Positions 8,655-17,832 of a stretch of 39,369 bases of DNA are shown piece after piece (the first letter of the stretch is position 1; each line of letters begins with the position of its first letter). Under the pieces are notes generated by a model. It made no database searches, was not told where the DNA came from, and saw nothing but the letters and a program-made list of their open reading frames with translations. Location: positions 1-39,369 of the forward strand of contig JAILAV010000088.1 of assembly GCA_024681435.1 (NCBI GenBank). The letters are read 5' to 3'. The position numbers were made by a program, and so were the translations under genes. Source of the stretch: Pseudobutyrivibrio sp. GTDB taxonomy: Bacteria; Bacillota; Clostridia; Lachnospirales; Lachnospiraceae.

Positions 8655-9537
8655 TAGAAATGTCATTTATGGCTTTACTGTTGCTCCGGATGCTGTTGAT
8701 GAAGACGGAGAAAGAGAGCAGGTTGTTATTGATTCAAATGAGCGTATAAGACAGCTCATTTTGAAGCAAGAAGAAGAATATAAGGCTAAATTATTAGAAG
8801 AAGAACGCGAAAAGCGTTTGGAAGCTATGCGTGAATCTGGCGAAGAAGTTCCTGAAGGAATGGATGTAGATGAGTTTCTCGGTCTTGCAGATACTATTAT
8901 GCAAAAGGAAGAGACTGTTGATGTGTCAGCTCAGACTGAAGAGCTTCTTGCTGAAGCTAGAGAGCAGGCTGATAGAATTATTGCTGATGCTAATGCGCAG
9001 GCAGAAGAAGTCCTTTCGGCAGCTCAGTTAAATGCAGATGCTATGAGAAATCTTGCTCGTCAGGATGGTGAAAAGGAAGGCTATAATGAAGGTACACAGC
9101 GAGCAGCTTTGGAGCTTCAGGATGCCAAAAATCAAATGCAAGCAGAGGTTGATAGAATTCAAAACGAATTTATGGAGCGCCAGCTTAATATGGAGCGTGA
9201 AATCGTTGAGATGTGTCTTCCTGTATTTGAGCATGTATTTTCTGCAGAATTAGCTGGAAGAAAAGACGTCATATATCACTTGTTAGACCATTGCATTATG
9301 AAGATTGAGCGCACTGGTCAGATGCAGATAAAAGTCAGTGAAGCAAATGCTGATTTCATTAAAAGCAAAAAAGAAGAAATTCAAGGAAAGATCGGTGCAG
9401 AGGTTGGCTTGGATATAATAAGCGACCCATTATTGAATGATAGTCAGTGTATCATCGAAACAGACGGTGGTATTTTTGATTGTAGCATTGATACTGAATT
9501 GGATAATCTCATTAGAGAGATTAGAGCCTTGAGCTAA
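8644..9537 (+). CDS. fliH: Flagellar assembly protein FliH
   Basis: Charged coiled-coil protein between fliG and fliI; the track starts at GTG 8629, but TTG 8644 (or 8647) lies behind GGAGGAG (8631-8637); overlaps the fliG end. Confidence 0.88.
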   Translation: MLSSRNVIYGFTVAPDAVDEDGEREQVVIDSNERIRQLILKQEEEYKAKLLEEEREKRLEAMRESGEEVPEGMDVDEFLGLADTIMQKEETVDVSAQTEELLAEAREQADRIIADANAQAEEVLSAAQLNADAMRNLARQDGEKEGYNEGTQRAALELQDAKNQMQAEVDRIQNEFMERQLNMEREIVEMCLPVFEHVFSAELAGRKDVIYHLLDHCIMKIERTGQMQIKVSEANADFIKSKKEEIQGKIGAEVGLDIISDPLLNDSQCIIETDGGIFDCSIDTELDNLIREIRALS

Positions 9538-9548
9538 GGAGATTGATT

Positions 9549-10859
9549 TTGGATTCGAATTCATTAATGCAGCTTGTTGATAAAGATTATTTTAAATCTC
9601 TTGGCAAGGTTGTTAAGGTGGTTGGTCTTACAATTGAATCAGTTGGTCCTGAGGCTAAGCTACGTGATTTGTGCGAAATATTAGTAGAAGGGTCTGAGGA
9701 AAGAATTAAAGCAGAGGTTGTCGGGTTTAAAGATAAGCGTCTGCTTTTGATGCCTTATGAGAATGTTGAGGGTATCGGCGTTGGCTGTATGGTTGAAAAT
9801 ACAGGACATCCTTTAGGTGTTGCTGTTGGTGACGAGCTACTTGGACATCTTGTTGATGGTCTTGGTGTGCCTTCTGATATCGATGATTTAACAGGATTTG
9901 ATAATCTTGTTGAATACCCTGCTGAGGCTGATCCGCCAGACCCAATGTCTCGTGTAATTATCAAAGAGCCACTTCCTCTTGGTGTAAAAGCAGTAGATGG
10001 TCTGATCACTGTTGGTAAAGGTCAAAGAATTGGTATCTTTGCTGGTTCTGGTGTTGGTAAATCTACACTTATGGGTATGTTTGCCAGAAATACAAAGGCT
10101 GAGATTAACGTTATTGCTCTTATTGGAGAACGTGGACGTGAGGTTAGAGAGTTCGTTGAAAACGACCTTGGCGTTGAGGGTATGGCCAGGTCAGTTATTG
10201 TTTGTGCTACTTCAGACAAGCCTGCTCTTATTAGAAAAAAGGCAGCTCTTACTGCTACAGCCATAGCAGAGTATTTTAGAGACCAGGGTAAAGATGTTCT
10301 TCTTATGATGGATTCTCTTACTCGTTTCTCTATGGCTCAGCGTGAAATTGGTCTTGCTTCTGGAGAGCCACCAGTTACAAGAGGTTATCCACCATCTGTT
10401 TATTCTGAAATGCCTAGATTGCTTGAAAGAGCTGGTAATTCTGCAGTTGGTTCGATTACAGGACTTTACACAGTTCTTGTAGATGGTGATGACTTTAATG
10501 AGCCAATTACTGATACAGCCCGTTCTATTTTGGATGGACATATCATGCTAAATAGAAAGCTTGCACAGAAGAATCATTATCCTGCTATTGATGTGTTGCA
10601 GTCTATCTCCAGAGTTATGTCTGCAGTTGCTACTCCAGAACATAAGGCTGTTGCAGGTAAACTTAAAAATGTTCTTGCTACATATCAGGAAGCAGAAGAT
10701 TTGATTAACATTGGTGCATACAAGAATGGCTCCAATAAATCTATAGATTACGCCATTAAAAAGATTGATGCTGTAAACGATTTCCTTTTACAACAGACTC
10801 ACGATAAGTTTGAGTATGATGAAATCATTGAACAAATGACAGCTATTTTTAATGATTAG
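9549..10859 (+). CDS. fliI: Flagellum-specific ATPase FliI
   Basis: Walker A 'GIFAGSGVGKSTLMGM', Walker B 'DVLLMMDSLTRFSMAQREIGLASGEPP'. TTG 9549 fits SD AAGGAG (9536-9541) better than TTG 9543. Confidence 0.97.
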   Translation: MDSNSLMQLVDKDYFKSLGKVVKVVGLTIESVGPEAKLRDLCEILVEGSEERIKAEVVGFKDKRLLLMPYENVEGIGVGCMVENTGHPLGVAVGDELLGHLVDGLGVPSDIDDLTGFDNLVEYPAEADPPDPMSRVIIKEPLPLGVKAVDGLITVGKGQRIGIFAGSGVGKSTLMGMFARNTKAEINVIALIGERGREVREFVENDLGVEGMARSVIVCATSDKPALIRKKAALTATAIAEYFRDQGKDVLLMMDSLTRFSMAQREIGLASGEPPVTRGYPPSVYSEMPRLLERAGNSAVGSITGLYTVLVDGDDFNEPITDTARSILDGHIMLNRKLAQKNHYPAIDVLQSISRVMSAVATPEHKAVAGKLKNVLATYQEAEDLINIGAYKNGSNKSIDYAIKKIDAVNDFLLQQTHDKFEYDEIIEQMTAIFND

Positions 10860-10868
10860 AGGTAGCTT

Positions 10869-11324
10869 ATGGCAAAATTTGTTTATAGAATGCAAAACAT
10901 TCTTGATTTAAAACAGAAGATTGAAGAGCAGGAAAAAGCAAATTTTGGAATGGCAACTGCTCGTTTTAACGAGGAACAACAAAAGCTTAGGGATATAATG
11001 CTTAGACAGGCTGGTTACGAAAGAAGGCTTAAAGAGCTTTCAGTTGGTAATATTGATATTAGAGAAATTAAGACATGTAAAAATGCTATTTCTTCTATGA
11101 AAGTTGCTTTGCGTGACCAGATGATTGCAGTCTCTAAAGCACAAAAGGCTTTAGAGGTTGCTAGAAAACGTCTTAATGACGTTATGATGGAAAGAAAGAT
11201 GCATGAAAAGCTTAGAGAGCGTGCATTTGAAGAATTTCTTGATCAACTAGATTACGAAGAAAGTAAAATTACTGATGAATTAGTTAGTTATTCGTATTTT
11301 AATGCGGAGAAAGAGGATGAATAA
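10869..11324 (+). CDS. fliJ: Flagellar export protein FliJ
   Basis: 151 aa coiled coil 'KFVYRMQNILDLKQKIEEQEKANFGMA'; directly downstream of fliI. Confidence 0.93.
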   Translation: MAKFVYRMQNILDLKQKIEEQEKANFGMATARFNEEQQKLRDIMLRQAGYERRLKELSVGNIDIREIKTCKNAISSMKVALRDQMIAVSKAQKALEVARKRLNDVMMERKMHEKLRERAFEEFLDQLDYEESKITDELVSYSYFNAEKEDE

Positions 11325-11327
11325 GTT

Positions 11328-12191
11328 ATGGCAGATGTAACAGAAACTCAAGAAAATACTGACGAAAAAGAAGATAAAAAAGCGGCAAAGAAAGCTGCTA
11401 AAGAAGCTAAAAAGGCTGAAAAACAAGCTCGAAAGGAAGCAAAAAAGAACGGTGAGGAATTACCTGAGGATGAGGAAAGTCTAGGTATTGTTGGCCGACT
11501 CATTATGGGCTTTGTTGTTTTGCTTATCATTCTGATTTGGCTTGTTATTTTTGCATTTCTTGTAAAGATGGATGTAGGTGGCTTTGGTTCTACTGTACTT
11601 TTCCCTGTTTTAAAGGATGTGCCTTATGTTAATCAGATTCTTCCAGGTATCGAAGAATATATGCCTAAAGAGGATGAAGAGGCTATCCCTTATGATACAG
11701 TTGAAGAAGCAGTAGAAAGAATAAAAGAGCTTGAAGTTGAGCTTGAAGAGTTGAAAGCAGCTGGGTCACAGAATGATGATTACATCAAAGAATTAGAGGC
11801 GGCTTCAGCAGAATTGGCCGAATATAAGGCTAATGAGGCGGCTTTTGAAGAAGAAAAAGAAAAATTTTACGAAGAGGTTGTTTTTTCGGATAAATCTCCC
11901 GATATAAATGAATATAAGACTTACTATGAGTCTATCGAGCCTGACAATGCTGAGGCAATATATAAACAAGTTGTTACACAGCTTCAAACAGATGCTGAAA
12001 TTGAGGATTATGTTAAGGTCTACTCAAGTATGAAAGCTAAAAATGCAGCTGCCATATTTGATACCATGACAGATGACTTTGATCTTGTTTGTGAAATCTT
12101 AGCTGGTATGGATGCGGCCACTAGAGCTGATATTATTTCGGCTATGTCCACAGAAAATGCCGCAATTGTCACAAAGATGATGGAACCATAG
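11328..12191 (+). CDS. MotE-like / YlxF-position protein with MgtE-N-like domain
   Basis: Lys/Ala-rich N-terminus, one TM, coiled coil and C-terminal 'YVKVYSSMKAKNAAAIFDTMTDDFDLVCEILAGMDAATRADIISAMSTENAAIVTKMM' (MgtE_N/MotE pattern); position of ylxF. Confidence 0.82.
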   Translation: MADVTETQENTDEKEDKKAAKKAAKEAKKAEKQARKEAKKNGEELPEDEESLGIVGRLIMGFVVLLIILIWLVIFAFLVKMDVGGFGSTVLFPVLKDVPYVNQILPGIEEYMPKEDEEAIPYDTVEEAVERIKELEVELEELKAAGSQNDDYIKELEAASAELAEYKANEAAFEEEKEKFYEEVVFSDKSPDINEYKTYYESIEPDNAEAIYKQVVTQLQTDAEIEDYVKVYSSMKAKNAAAIFDTMTDDFDLVCEILAGMDAATRADIISAMSTENAAIVTKMMEP

Positions 12192-12249
12192 CAATTCTTA
12201 AGTCTTATATTGTACATTGAAAATGTAATATCAGGAAAGGAGGAATTGC

Positions 12250-13722
12250 ATGACAAGTAGCAATGTTTCAAACATGCTATTTCAAGTAAGTGGCATAAAT
12301 GTTGAAATGCCAGATGCCAAAAATGGCCTTTCAAAAAATGGCGACTTATTTGAAACAACCTTGAAAAATGTTGCTGGTCCAAATGTCGATTCTAAAATCA
12401 ATCAAGGCGATTTGTTAAAGCAAGATAATCAACCGATTGATGCTGCTACGGCAAAATTAAGTAATGGCAAAGAGCCGAACTTAAAAGAAGCAGAGCCAAA
12501 GGCAGAGCAAATTGATGATAAAGAAGCTTTAACTAAAGTCGATGAAGTGATTGAGAAGGTTAAGGATGTCATCGAAGAAAAATTGAATGTGTCTGAAGAA
12601 GACCTAGTTCAAGCTATGGAAAATCTTGGCCTTACAATGGTTGATTTATTAGATCCTCAGAAGCTTGCAGAAGTTGTATCTAGCCTTACAGGTGAAGATG
12701 ATTCCCTTGCACTTGTTCTGAGTGAAGAATTTAAAGATATTTTGGATACAGTGACAGAATTGACAAGTCAGATGTTTGAAGAAACTGGAATCAATTTTTC
12801 AGATGCAAAAGCTCTTATGGAATCTGTTGATCAGAATTTAATTTCTGAAGAAATTGATTCAAAAGAAGTTTTACCTACTTTAGATACTGATTCAAATGAA
12901 CTTGAATTAGCCGAAGAAGTGGTTGAATCCGAAGAAGTTGTAGTTCAAAAACCAGTTATCAAACAGGAAGTTGTCGATGAGTCAAAAGAAGAAATTCGTC
13001 AGGAGGTTGCTGAAGTAGAAGAATCAAATGATTCTACAGCTTTAGAGTCAGCGAAAACTGATTCAAATAGCAGTCAAAGCAATAATGACAATGCGGATGA
13101 ATCATTTGAAAGCAAAGCTAAGGTTACAAAGCAAGTTTTCGAAAATGATTCTCAACCGGTAGTTAGAACAGATGGTGTTGTATTTGCAGAACCAAAGCTT
13201 CAGGTGGAGTTTTCATTGGAAGAACAGATTGTTTCACTTCCAACAGGCGAGACAGTTAGTTCCGAAGAAATTGTTAACCAGTTGGTTGAACAGGCAAGAA
13301 TTCTTAGTGATGCAGAATCAACAACAATGGAAATGACCCTCAATCCAGAAGGATTAGGAAGAATTTTCATGGAAGTTACCCAGAAGGGTGATGAAATTAT
13401 TGCAAAGATTTTCACTGAAAACGATGCAGTAAAACAAGCTCTTGAATCACAAATGGCAAATCTTAGAACTGAGATGACTCAGAATTCTACAAAGGTTACT
13501 TCTATTGAAGTTTCAGTTGGTACACACGAATTCGAAAGAAATCTTGAGGAAGATGCCAGAGGAAACGAGAGACGAGAAGAGCAGGCAAATCAATCTCAGA
13601 AGAGAAGCTCAAAAATTAATCTAAATAGCTTAGATGAATTAAGTGGCTTAATGTCAGAGGAAGATATGCTTATAGCTCAAATCATGAAAGACAATGGTAA
13701 CACATTAGATTTCCAAGCATAG
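12250..13722 (+). CDS. fliK: Flagellar hook-length control protein FliK
   Basis: Long acidic low-complexity region and C-terminal FliK domain 'MTLNPEGLGRIFMEVTQKGDEIIAKIFTENDAVKQALESQMANLRTEM'; directly upstream of flgD. Confidence 0.92.
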   Translation: MTSSNVSNMLFQVSGINVEMPDAKNGLSKNGDLFETTLKNVAGPNVDSKINQGDLLKQDNQPIDAATAKLSNGKEPNLKEAEPKAEQIDDKEALTKVDEVIEKVKDVIEEKLNVSEEDLVQAMENLGLTMVDLLDPQKLAEVVSSLTGEDDSLALVLSEEFKDILDTVTELTSQMFEETGINFSDAKALMESVDQNLISEEIDSKEVLPTLDTDSNELELAEEVVESEEVVVQKPVIKQEVVDESKEEIRQEVAEVEESNDSTALESAKTDSNSSQSNNDNADESFESKAKVTKQVFENDSQPVVRTDGVVFAEPKLQVEFSLEEQIVSLPTGETVSSEEIVNQLVEQARILSDAESTTMEMTLNPEGLGRIFMEVTQKGDEIIAKIFTENDAVKQALESQMANLRTEMTQNSTKVTSIEVSVGTHEFERNLEEDARGNERREEQANQSQKRSSKINLNSLDELSGLMSEEDMLIAQIMKDNGNTLDFQA

Positions 13723-13740
13723 TATGGGAGGAGTAATTTA

Positions 13741-14487
13741 ATGGCAAATTTACTTATTGGAAGCGTCACAAATGGTGAATATACCAAGACAAATGCTTCC
13801 AAAGAAGCTACAAAGTCAAATGATACTACAAGTACATCCAAGACTGCTGCCAAAGAAAATGGCGGATATACAGAAGAGATGTTCTTACAACTTCTTGTAG
13901 CTGAAATGCAGTATCAAGATCCACTTCAGCCTACTGATAATAGCCAGTATGTTTCACAGCTTGCTTCATTTTCTCAGATTGAAGCTGTTCAGGCTGTACA
14001 GAACAATATGGAGACAATCCAGGCTAACAGTATAGTTGGAAAATATGCTGCACTTACAGTTAATGGTCAGGAAGTTAGTGGACGAGTTGATTATGTAACT
14101 AAAAATGATGAAGGTAAACTTCAGGTTTCTATTAACGATGAGCTCTATGATATGGATGCAATCGAGTCAGTAGTAGACGGTGAGTTCTATGCTGCAAGAT
14201 ACATGGCTAGCCTATTTATTACAGCTATTGATAAGCTTCCAGCTGCAGATCAGGTTACAAAACTTGATGGTGAGAAGATTGAAGCTGCAACAAATCAGTA
14301 CAAGGCTATGAGCGATTATGCATTGTCATATGTAGATGCTGATAGAATTAAAAAATATTTGGCTGTTGTTGAGCAGTACAATAAGCTAACAAAACCAAAG
14401 GAAGATGCCGATAAAACAAATGAAACCTCTACAACAACAAATACTACAGAGGCTTCAAATACTACAACTCCTACAACAGGAGCATAA
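13741..14487 (+). CDS. flgD: Flagellar hook assembly protein FlgD
   Basis: 'EEMFLQLLVAEMQYQDPLQPTDNSQYVSQLASFSQIEAVQ' is the FlgD signature; Thr-rich tail. Confidence 0.96.
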   Translation: MANLLIGSVTNGEYTKTNASKEATKSNDTTSTSKTAAKENGGYTEEMFLQLLVAEMQYQDPLQPTDNSQYVSQLASFSQIEAVQAVQNNMETIQANSIVGKYAALTVNGQEVSGRVDYVTKNDEGKLQVSINDELYDMDAIESVVDGEFYAARYMASLFITAIDKLPAADQVTKLDGEKIEAATNQYKAMSDYALSYVDADRIKKYLAVVEQYNKLTKPKEDADKTNETSTTTNTTEASNTTTPTTGA

Positions 14488-14502
14488 TTCTAGGAGGGAT
14501 AT

Positions 14503-14904
14503 ATGAGTAATTTAAACATTAATCCACAATTTACCTCCATAGAGCAGGTTGCTGGTACCTACCTTAACCCAGCCGCTGAGTCTAGACCACTTGGCAATCT
14601 CAATGGCGCAAGCTTTGAAGAAATTTTTAAGCAGAAGTTAGAAGGTACTTCAGAACTTAAATTTTCAAAACACGCTTCTCAGAGATTAGACGATAGAAAT
14701 ATCAAACTTTCTGAGGAACAATCCCTTAGATTAGAAGAAGGCGTACAAAAAGCCTCAGAAAAGGGAATTACTGATTCGCTTGTTTTAGTAGATACACTTG
14801 CATTTATTGTAAATGTACCAAATCAGACTGTTGTAACTGCTATGGATCAAACAGAATCAGAAGAAAATATTTTCACAAATATTGACGGAGCTGTTATAGT
14901 TTAG
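14503..14904 (+). CDS. TIGR02530-family flagellar operon protein
   Basis: 133 aa; 'LKFSKHASQRLDDRNIKLSEEQSLRLEEGVQKASEKGITDSLVLVDTLAFIVNVPNQTVVTAMD'; between flgD and flgE. Confidence 0.88.
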   Translation: MSNLNINPQFTSIEQVAGTYLNPAAESRPLGNLNGASFEEIFKQKLEGTSELKFSKHASQRLDDRNIKLSEEQSLRLEEGVQKASEKGITDSLVLVDTLAFIVNVPNQTVVTAMDQTESEENIFTNIDGAVIV

Positions 14905-14957
14905 CTGGACCTTATGGAAGCTAATTTGTCTCTGACTGACAGATGAGACAAGCCCAG
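14905..14957 (+). promoter_or_regulatory. Hairpin in the flgE leader
   Basis: CTGG (14905-14908)/CCAG (14954-14957) enclosing TTGTCTC (14926-14932)/GAGACAA (14945-14951); no U-run follows. Confidence 0.4.
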
Positions 14958-14997
14958 ACAGTATCCGGAAGTATATGCTTTTAGGAGGTCATTCATT

Positions 14998-16668
14998 ATG
15001 ATGAGATCACTTTTCTCTGGTGTTGCTGGTCTTAAGACACACCAGACAAAGATGGATGTTATTGGTAATAACATCTCTAACGTTAACACTGTTGCGTTTA
15101 AATCATCTTCAACAACTTTTTCTGATATTATGTATCAGACAACTTCACAGGCATCAGGTGCCACAGCTACTCGTGGTGGTACAAATGCTAAGCAGATCGG
15201 TCTTGGTGTTACTAATGGAGCAACTAAAATCTCTATTACATCATCAGGTGCTGCGCAGTCTACAGGAGATGCTTTGGATATCAGACTTACTGATACCAAT
15301 ACAACAAACTTCTTTGTTGTAAATAATGGTTCAGAAAACGTATTTACAAGAGCAGGTTCTTTCTATATTGATGGAAATGGTAACCTTGCTATGACAACAA
15401 CTGGTTATCTTGTAATGGGATGGCAGACAGATGACACAAGTGGTACACCTGTAATTGTAAAGGATACAGTTTCGCCACTTAGAGTTATGCAGGCTAAGAA
15501 CCTTACAAGTGCTCCAGAAGCTACTACACAGGCTAATTTTAGCGGTGTTGTAGACCAGTATGATGATCAGTTTGATGCATCTTCAGGATATGTTCGTTCT
15601 TTTAATTTTTACGATAACCTTGGTTATACATATACAGCTAAGTTTGCACTTAAGAGAATGGATGGGACAGAAGGTAGATATACAATTGAGTTAAAGAGTG
15701 TATTAAATTCTGATAATCGTGATATCCTTGAAGATTACATTAAGGAATATGTTCAGAATAATACAGGTGGAACAAAGACAGAGGCTGAACTTAGACAGGA
15801 TGCTTTATCAAATATCTTTGGTCAGCAGCATGCTCCACAGGCTACATATTCTCTTTTAAAGGGATTTTCTCTTACAAAACTTGCTGATGGAACTCTACAG
15901 CTTAATGATGGAACTAATAACTATACATATAATGGTACAGTGTTTACATCTACTGGTACAACAACTACATACACATTGACACAGGTCTGTGGTGTTCCAG
16001 CTGATACAACAGTTACTGGTGTAGCTTATGGTTCTTCAGATTCCATAAAGCTTACAATTCCAAGTGTAAGCTATGATCTTAAATTTGATACAAAAGAAGG
16101 TTTCTTGACATCTGCAGGAGATGAGGGTTCAACATTAATGTTTAATGCTTCACTCCTTGGTCCAAACAGACCAAACCTTCCTGAGGCTGCTTTATCTAAC
16201 ATCAACATTGATTTTTCTAAGCTTATGAACTACGACAACAGTGGTACATCAACAGTTGTAGGTAACAAGGGTGCAACTGATGGTACAACTGGTACTGGTA
16301 AGAAGCTTGGTACAATGACAGGACTTTCTGTTGGTAATGACGGTAGAATTTTTGGCTCTTATAGCAACGGTAATACAGTCCTCTTAGGTCAAATTGCAGT
16401 TGCACAGTTTGCTAATGCATCTGGTCTTGAAGAAATTGGTGATAACTGTTACAAGACAACACTTAACTCTGGCGAGTTCGACGGAATTGGTGTTGATATT
16501 TCAGCAGATGGTTCAGCAATGAACACAGGACAGCTTGAAATGGCTAACGTAGACCTTTCATCTGAATTTACTGATATGATTACAACTCAGCGTGGTTTCC
16601 AGGCTAACTCACGTATAATTACAGTTTCTGATACTATGCTTGAGGAATTAATCAACTTGAAGCGTTAA
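14998..16668 (+). CDS. flgE: Flagellar hook protein FlgE
   Basis: N-terminus 'MRSLFSGVAGLKTHQTKMDVIGNNISNVNTVAFKSSSTTFSDIMYQT', C-terminus 'DLSSEFTDMITTQRGFQANSRIITVSDTMLEELINLKR'. Confidence 0.97.
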   Translation: MMRSLFSGVAGLKTHQTKMDVIGNNISNVNTVAFKSSSTTFSDIMYQTTSQASGATATRGGTNAKQIGLGVTNGATKISITSSGAAQSTGDALDIRLTDTNTTNFFVVNNGSENVFTRAGSFYIDGNGNLAMTTTGYLVMGWQTDDTSGTPVIVKDTVSPLRVMQAKNLTSAPEATTQANFSGVVDQYDDQFDASSGYVRSFNFYDNLGYTYTAKFALKRMDGTEGRYTIELKSVLNSDNRDILEDYIKEYVQNNTGGTKTEAELRQDALSNIFGQQHAPQATYSLLKGFSLTKLADGTLQLNDGTNNYTYNGTVFTSTGTTTTYTLTQVCGVPADTTVTGVAYGSSDSIKLTIPSVSYDLKFDTKEGFLTSAGDEGSTLMFNASLLGPNRPNLPEAALSNINIDFSKLMNYDNSGTSTVVGNKGATDGTTGTGKKLGTMTGLSVGNDGRIFGSYSNGNTVLLGQIAVAQFANASGLEEIGDNCYKTTLNSGEFDGIGVDISADGSAMNTGQLEMANVDLSSEFTDMITTQRGFQANSRIITVSDTMLEELINLKR

Positions 16669-16715
16669 TAGTTTGATATATCGCAATTTATCAATTTTAA
16701 ACGTAGATTAAATTA

Positions 16716-16821
16716 AGAGCCGACCTGTAGTAGACAAGCTCTATGAGTTCTAAAGCAAAACTTTTTTATCTTGAGTTTTAGACTTGTAGGCTTGCTTATG
16801 TAGCAGGGAGGCTCTGTTTTT
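16716..16821 (+). ncRNA. Structured intergenic RNA element / terminator-like structure between flgE and motA
   Basis: AGAGCC-GA-CCTG (16716-16727) pairs with CAGG-GA-GGCTCT (16804-16815), followed by GTTTTTG. Inside: ACAAG (16734-16738)/CTTGT (16783-16787), CTC-TAT-GAG (16739-16747) and TCTAAA (16749-16754)/TTTAGA (16777-16782). Confidence 0.5.
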
Positions 16822-16926
16822 GTGTCAATTGTTTTACAAAGTTTAAAAATTCTGTGAAAAAGACTACATTTAGTGGTTCTGTCATTGAAAAAACACAATA
16901 ATATGAGACGATTTTGCTGATATAAG

Positions 16927-16955
16927 TAGACATTAATTTATAAATCTAGTAAAAT
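16927..16955 (+). promoter_or_regulatory. Putative SigA-type promoter upstream of motA
   Basis: TAGACA (16927-16932) - 17 nt - TAAAAT (16950-16955); each hexamer 5/6 to consensus; located after the terminator-like element. Confidence 0.5.
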
Positions 16956-17034
16956 AATCACAAAAGTGTATATCTATGTACTTTAATACACATATAAGTT
17001 AGACTTACAATATTTTTACAGGGTGGTGATTGCT

Positions 17035-17832
17035 TTGGATATAGCTTCTTTAGCTGGTTTGGTACTGGGCATAGTAATGGTTGTCTTTGGTATCGTATCA
17101 TCTGGTGGTGTTGCAGCCATGGCAAATTTCATAGATGTTCCGTCTGTTATCATTACAATCGGTGGTTCTTTGTCTTCATGCTTGGCATGTAATAAAATGG
17201 CAGATTTCATCGGAGGTCTTAAGGGTATAACTTTAGCTATTAATGAGCCAAAGGTCGGCAGCCCAGCAGAAAGCATTTCTCAAATTATCAATTTGGCTAA
17301 CATTTCCAGAAAAGAAGGTATTCTTGCTCTTGAAGAAGCGGCAAATGGTATAGAAGATGAGTTCCTAAAAAAAGGTATCAACTTAGTAGTTGATGGTACT
17401 GATCCTGAACTTGTACGTGCAATTCTTGAGACTGATTTGGATTGCATGGAAGATAGACATAAAGTTACAATTAACTTTTGGTCGAAATGGGGTGAAATGG
17501 GACCTGCCTGGGGAATGATTGGTACCCTTGTTGGTTTGGTTAACATGTTAAAGAACTTGTCAGATGCATCTACAATTGGGCCTAATATGGCGGTTGCTTT
17601 GCTTACAACTCTTTATGGTTCGTTGATTGCTAACTGGCTTACAGGTCCTGTTGGTACAAAGCTTGGCGTTAATCACTCCCTCGAAGTAATGACAAAGAGT
17701 ATTACAGTGGAAGGTCTTCTTTCAATTCAGGCCGGTGAAAATCCACGTGTTATAGAAGAAAAACTTAAATCCTTCTTACCACCATCAGCTCGTGGTGCTA
17801 TTGGTGAAGGTGATGGAGGAGGTGAGGGCTAA
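17035..17832 (+). CDS. motA: Flagellar motor stator protein MotA
   Basis: 'GGSLSSCLACNKMADFIGGLKG', 'GPAWGMIGTLVGLVNMLKNL', 'ALLTTLYGSLIANWLTGPVGTKL'. TTG 17035 behind GGTGGTGAT looks like the start (track starts at GTG 17023). Confidence 0.95.
   Translation: MDIASLAGLVLGIVMVVFGIVSSGGVAAMANFIDVPSVIITIGGSLSSCLACNKMADFIGGLKGITLAINEPKVGSPAESISQIINLANISRKEGILALEEAANGIEDEFLKKGINLVVDGTDPELVRAILETDLDCMEDRHKVTINFWSKWGEMGPAWGMIGTLVGLVNMLKNLSDASTIGPNMAVALLTTLYGSLIANWLTGPVGTKLGVNHSLEVMTKSITVEGLLSIQAGENPRVIEEKLKSFLPPSARGAIGEGDGGGEG

Noticed and set aside
11380-11460. Lys/Ala-rich repetitive coding segment in the MotE-like gene as a DNA repeat
   Set aside because: Codons vary (AAA/AAG/GCT/GCA), so it is a low-complexity charged N-terminus and not a true nucleotide repeat.
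12213-12227. TACATT-GAA-AATGTA hairpin upstream of fliK
   Set aside because: Six A/U-rich pairs with a 3-nt loop and no conserved context; too weak to call without comparative data.
16716-16821. Identification of the flgE-motA element as a c-di-GMP (GEMM) riboswitch
   Set aside because: The conserved GEMM-I core sequences and tetraloop/receptor are not visible; the class II pattern is not recognised either. Kept as an unassigned structured element.
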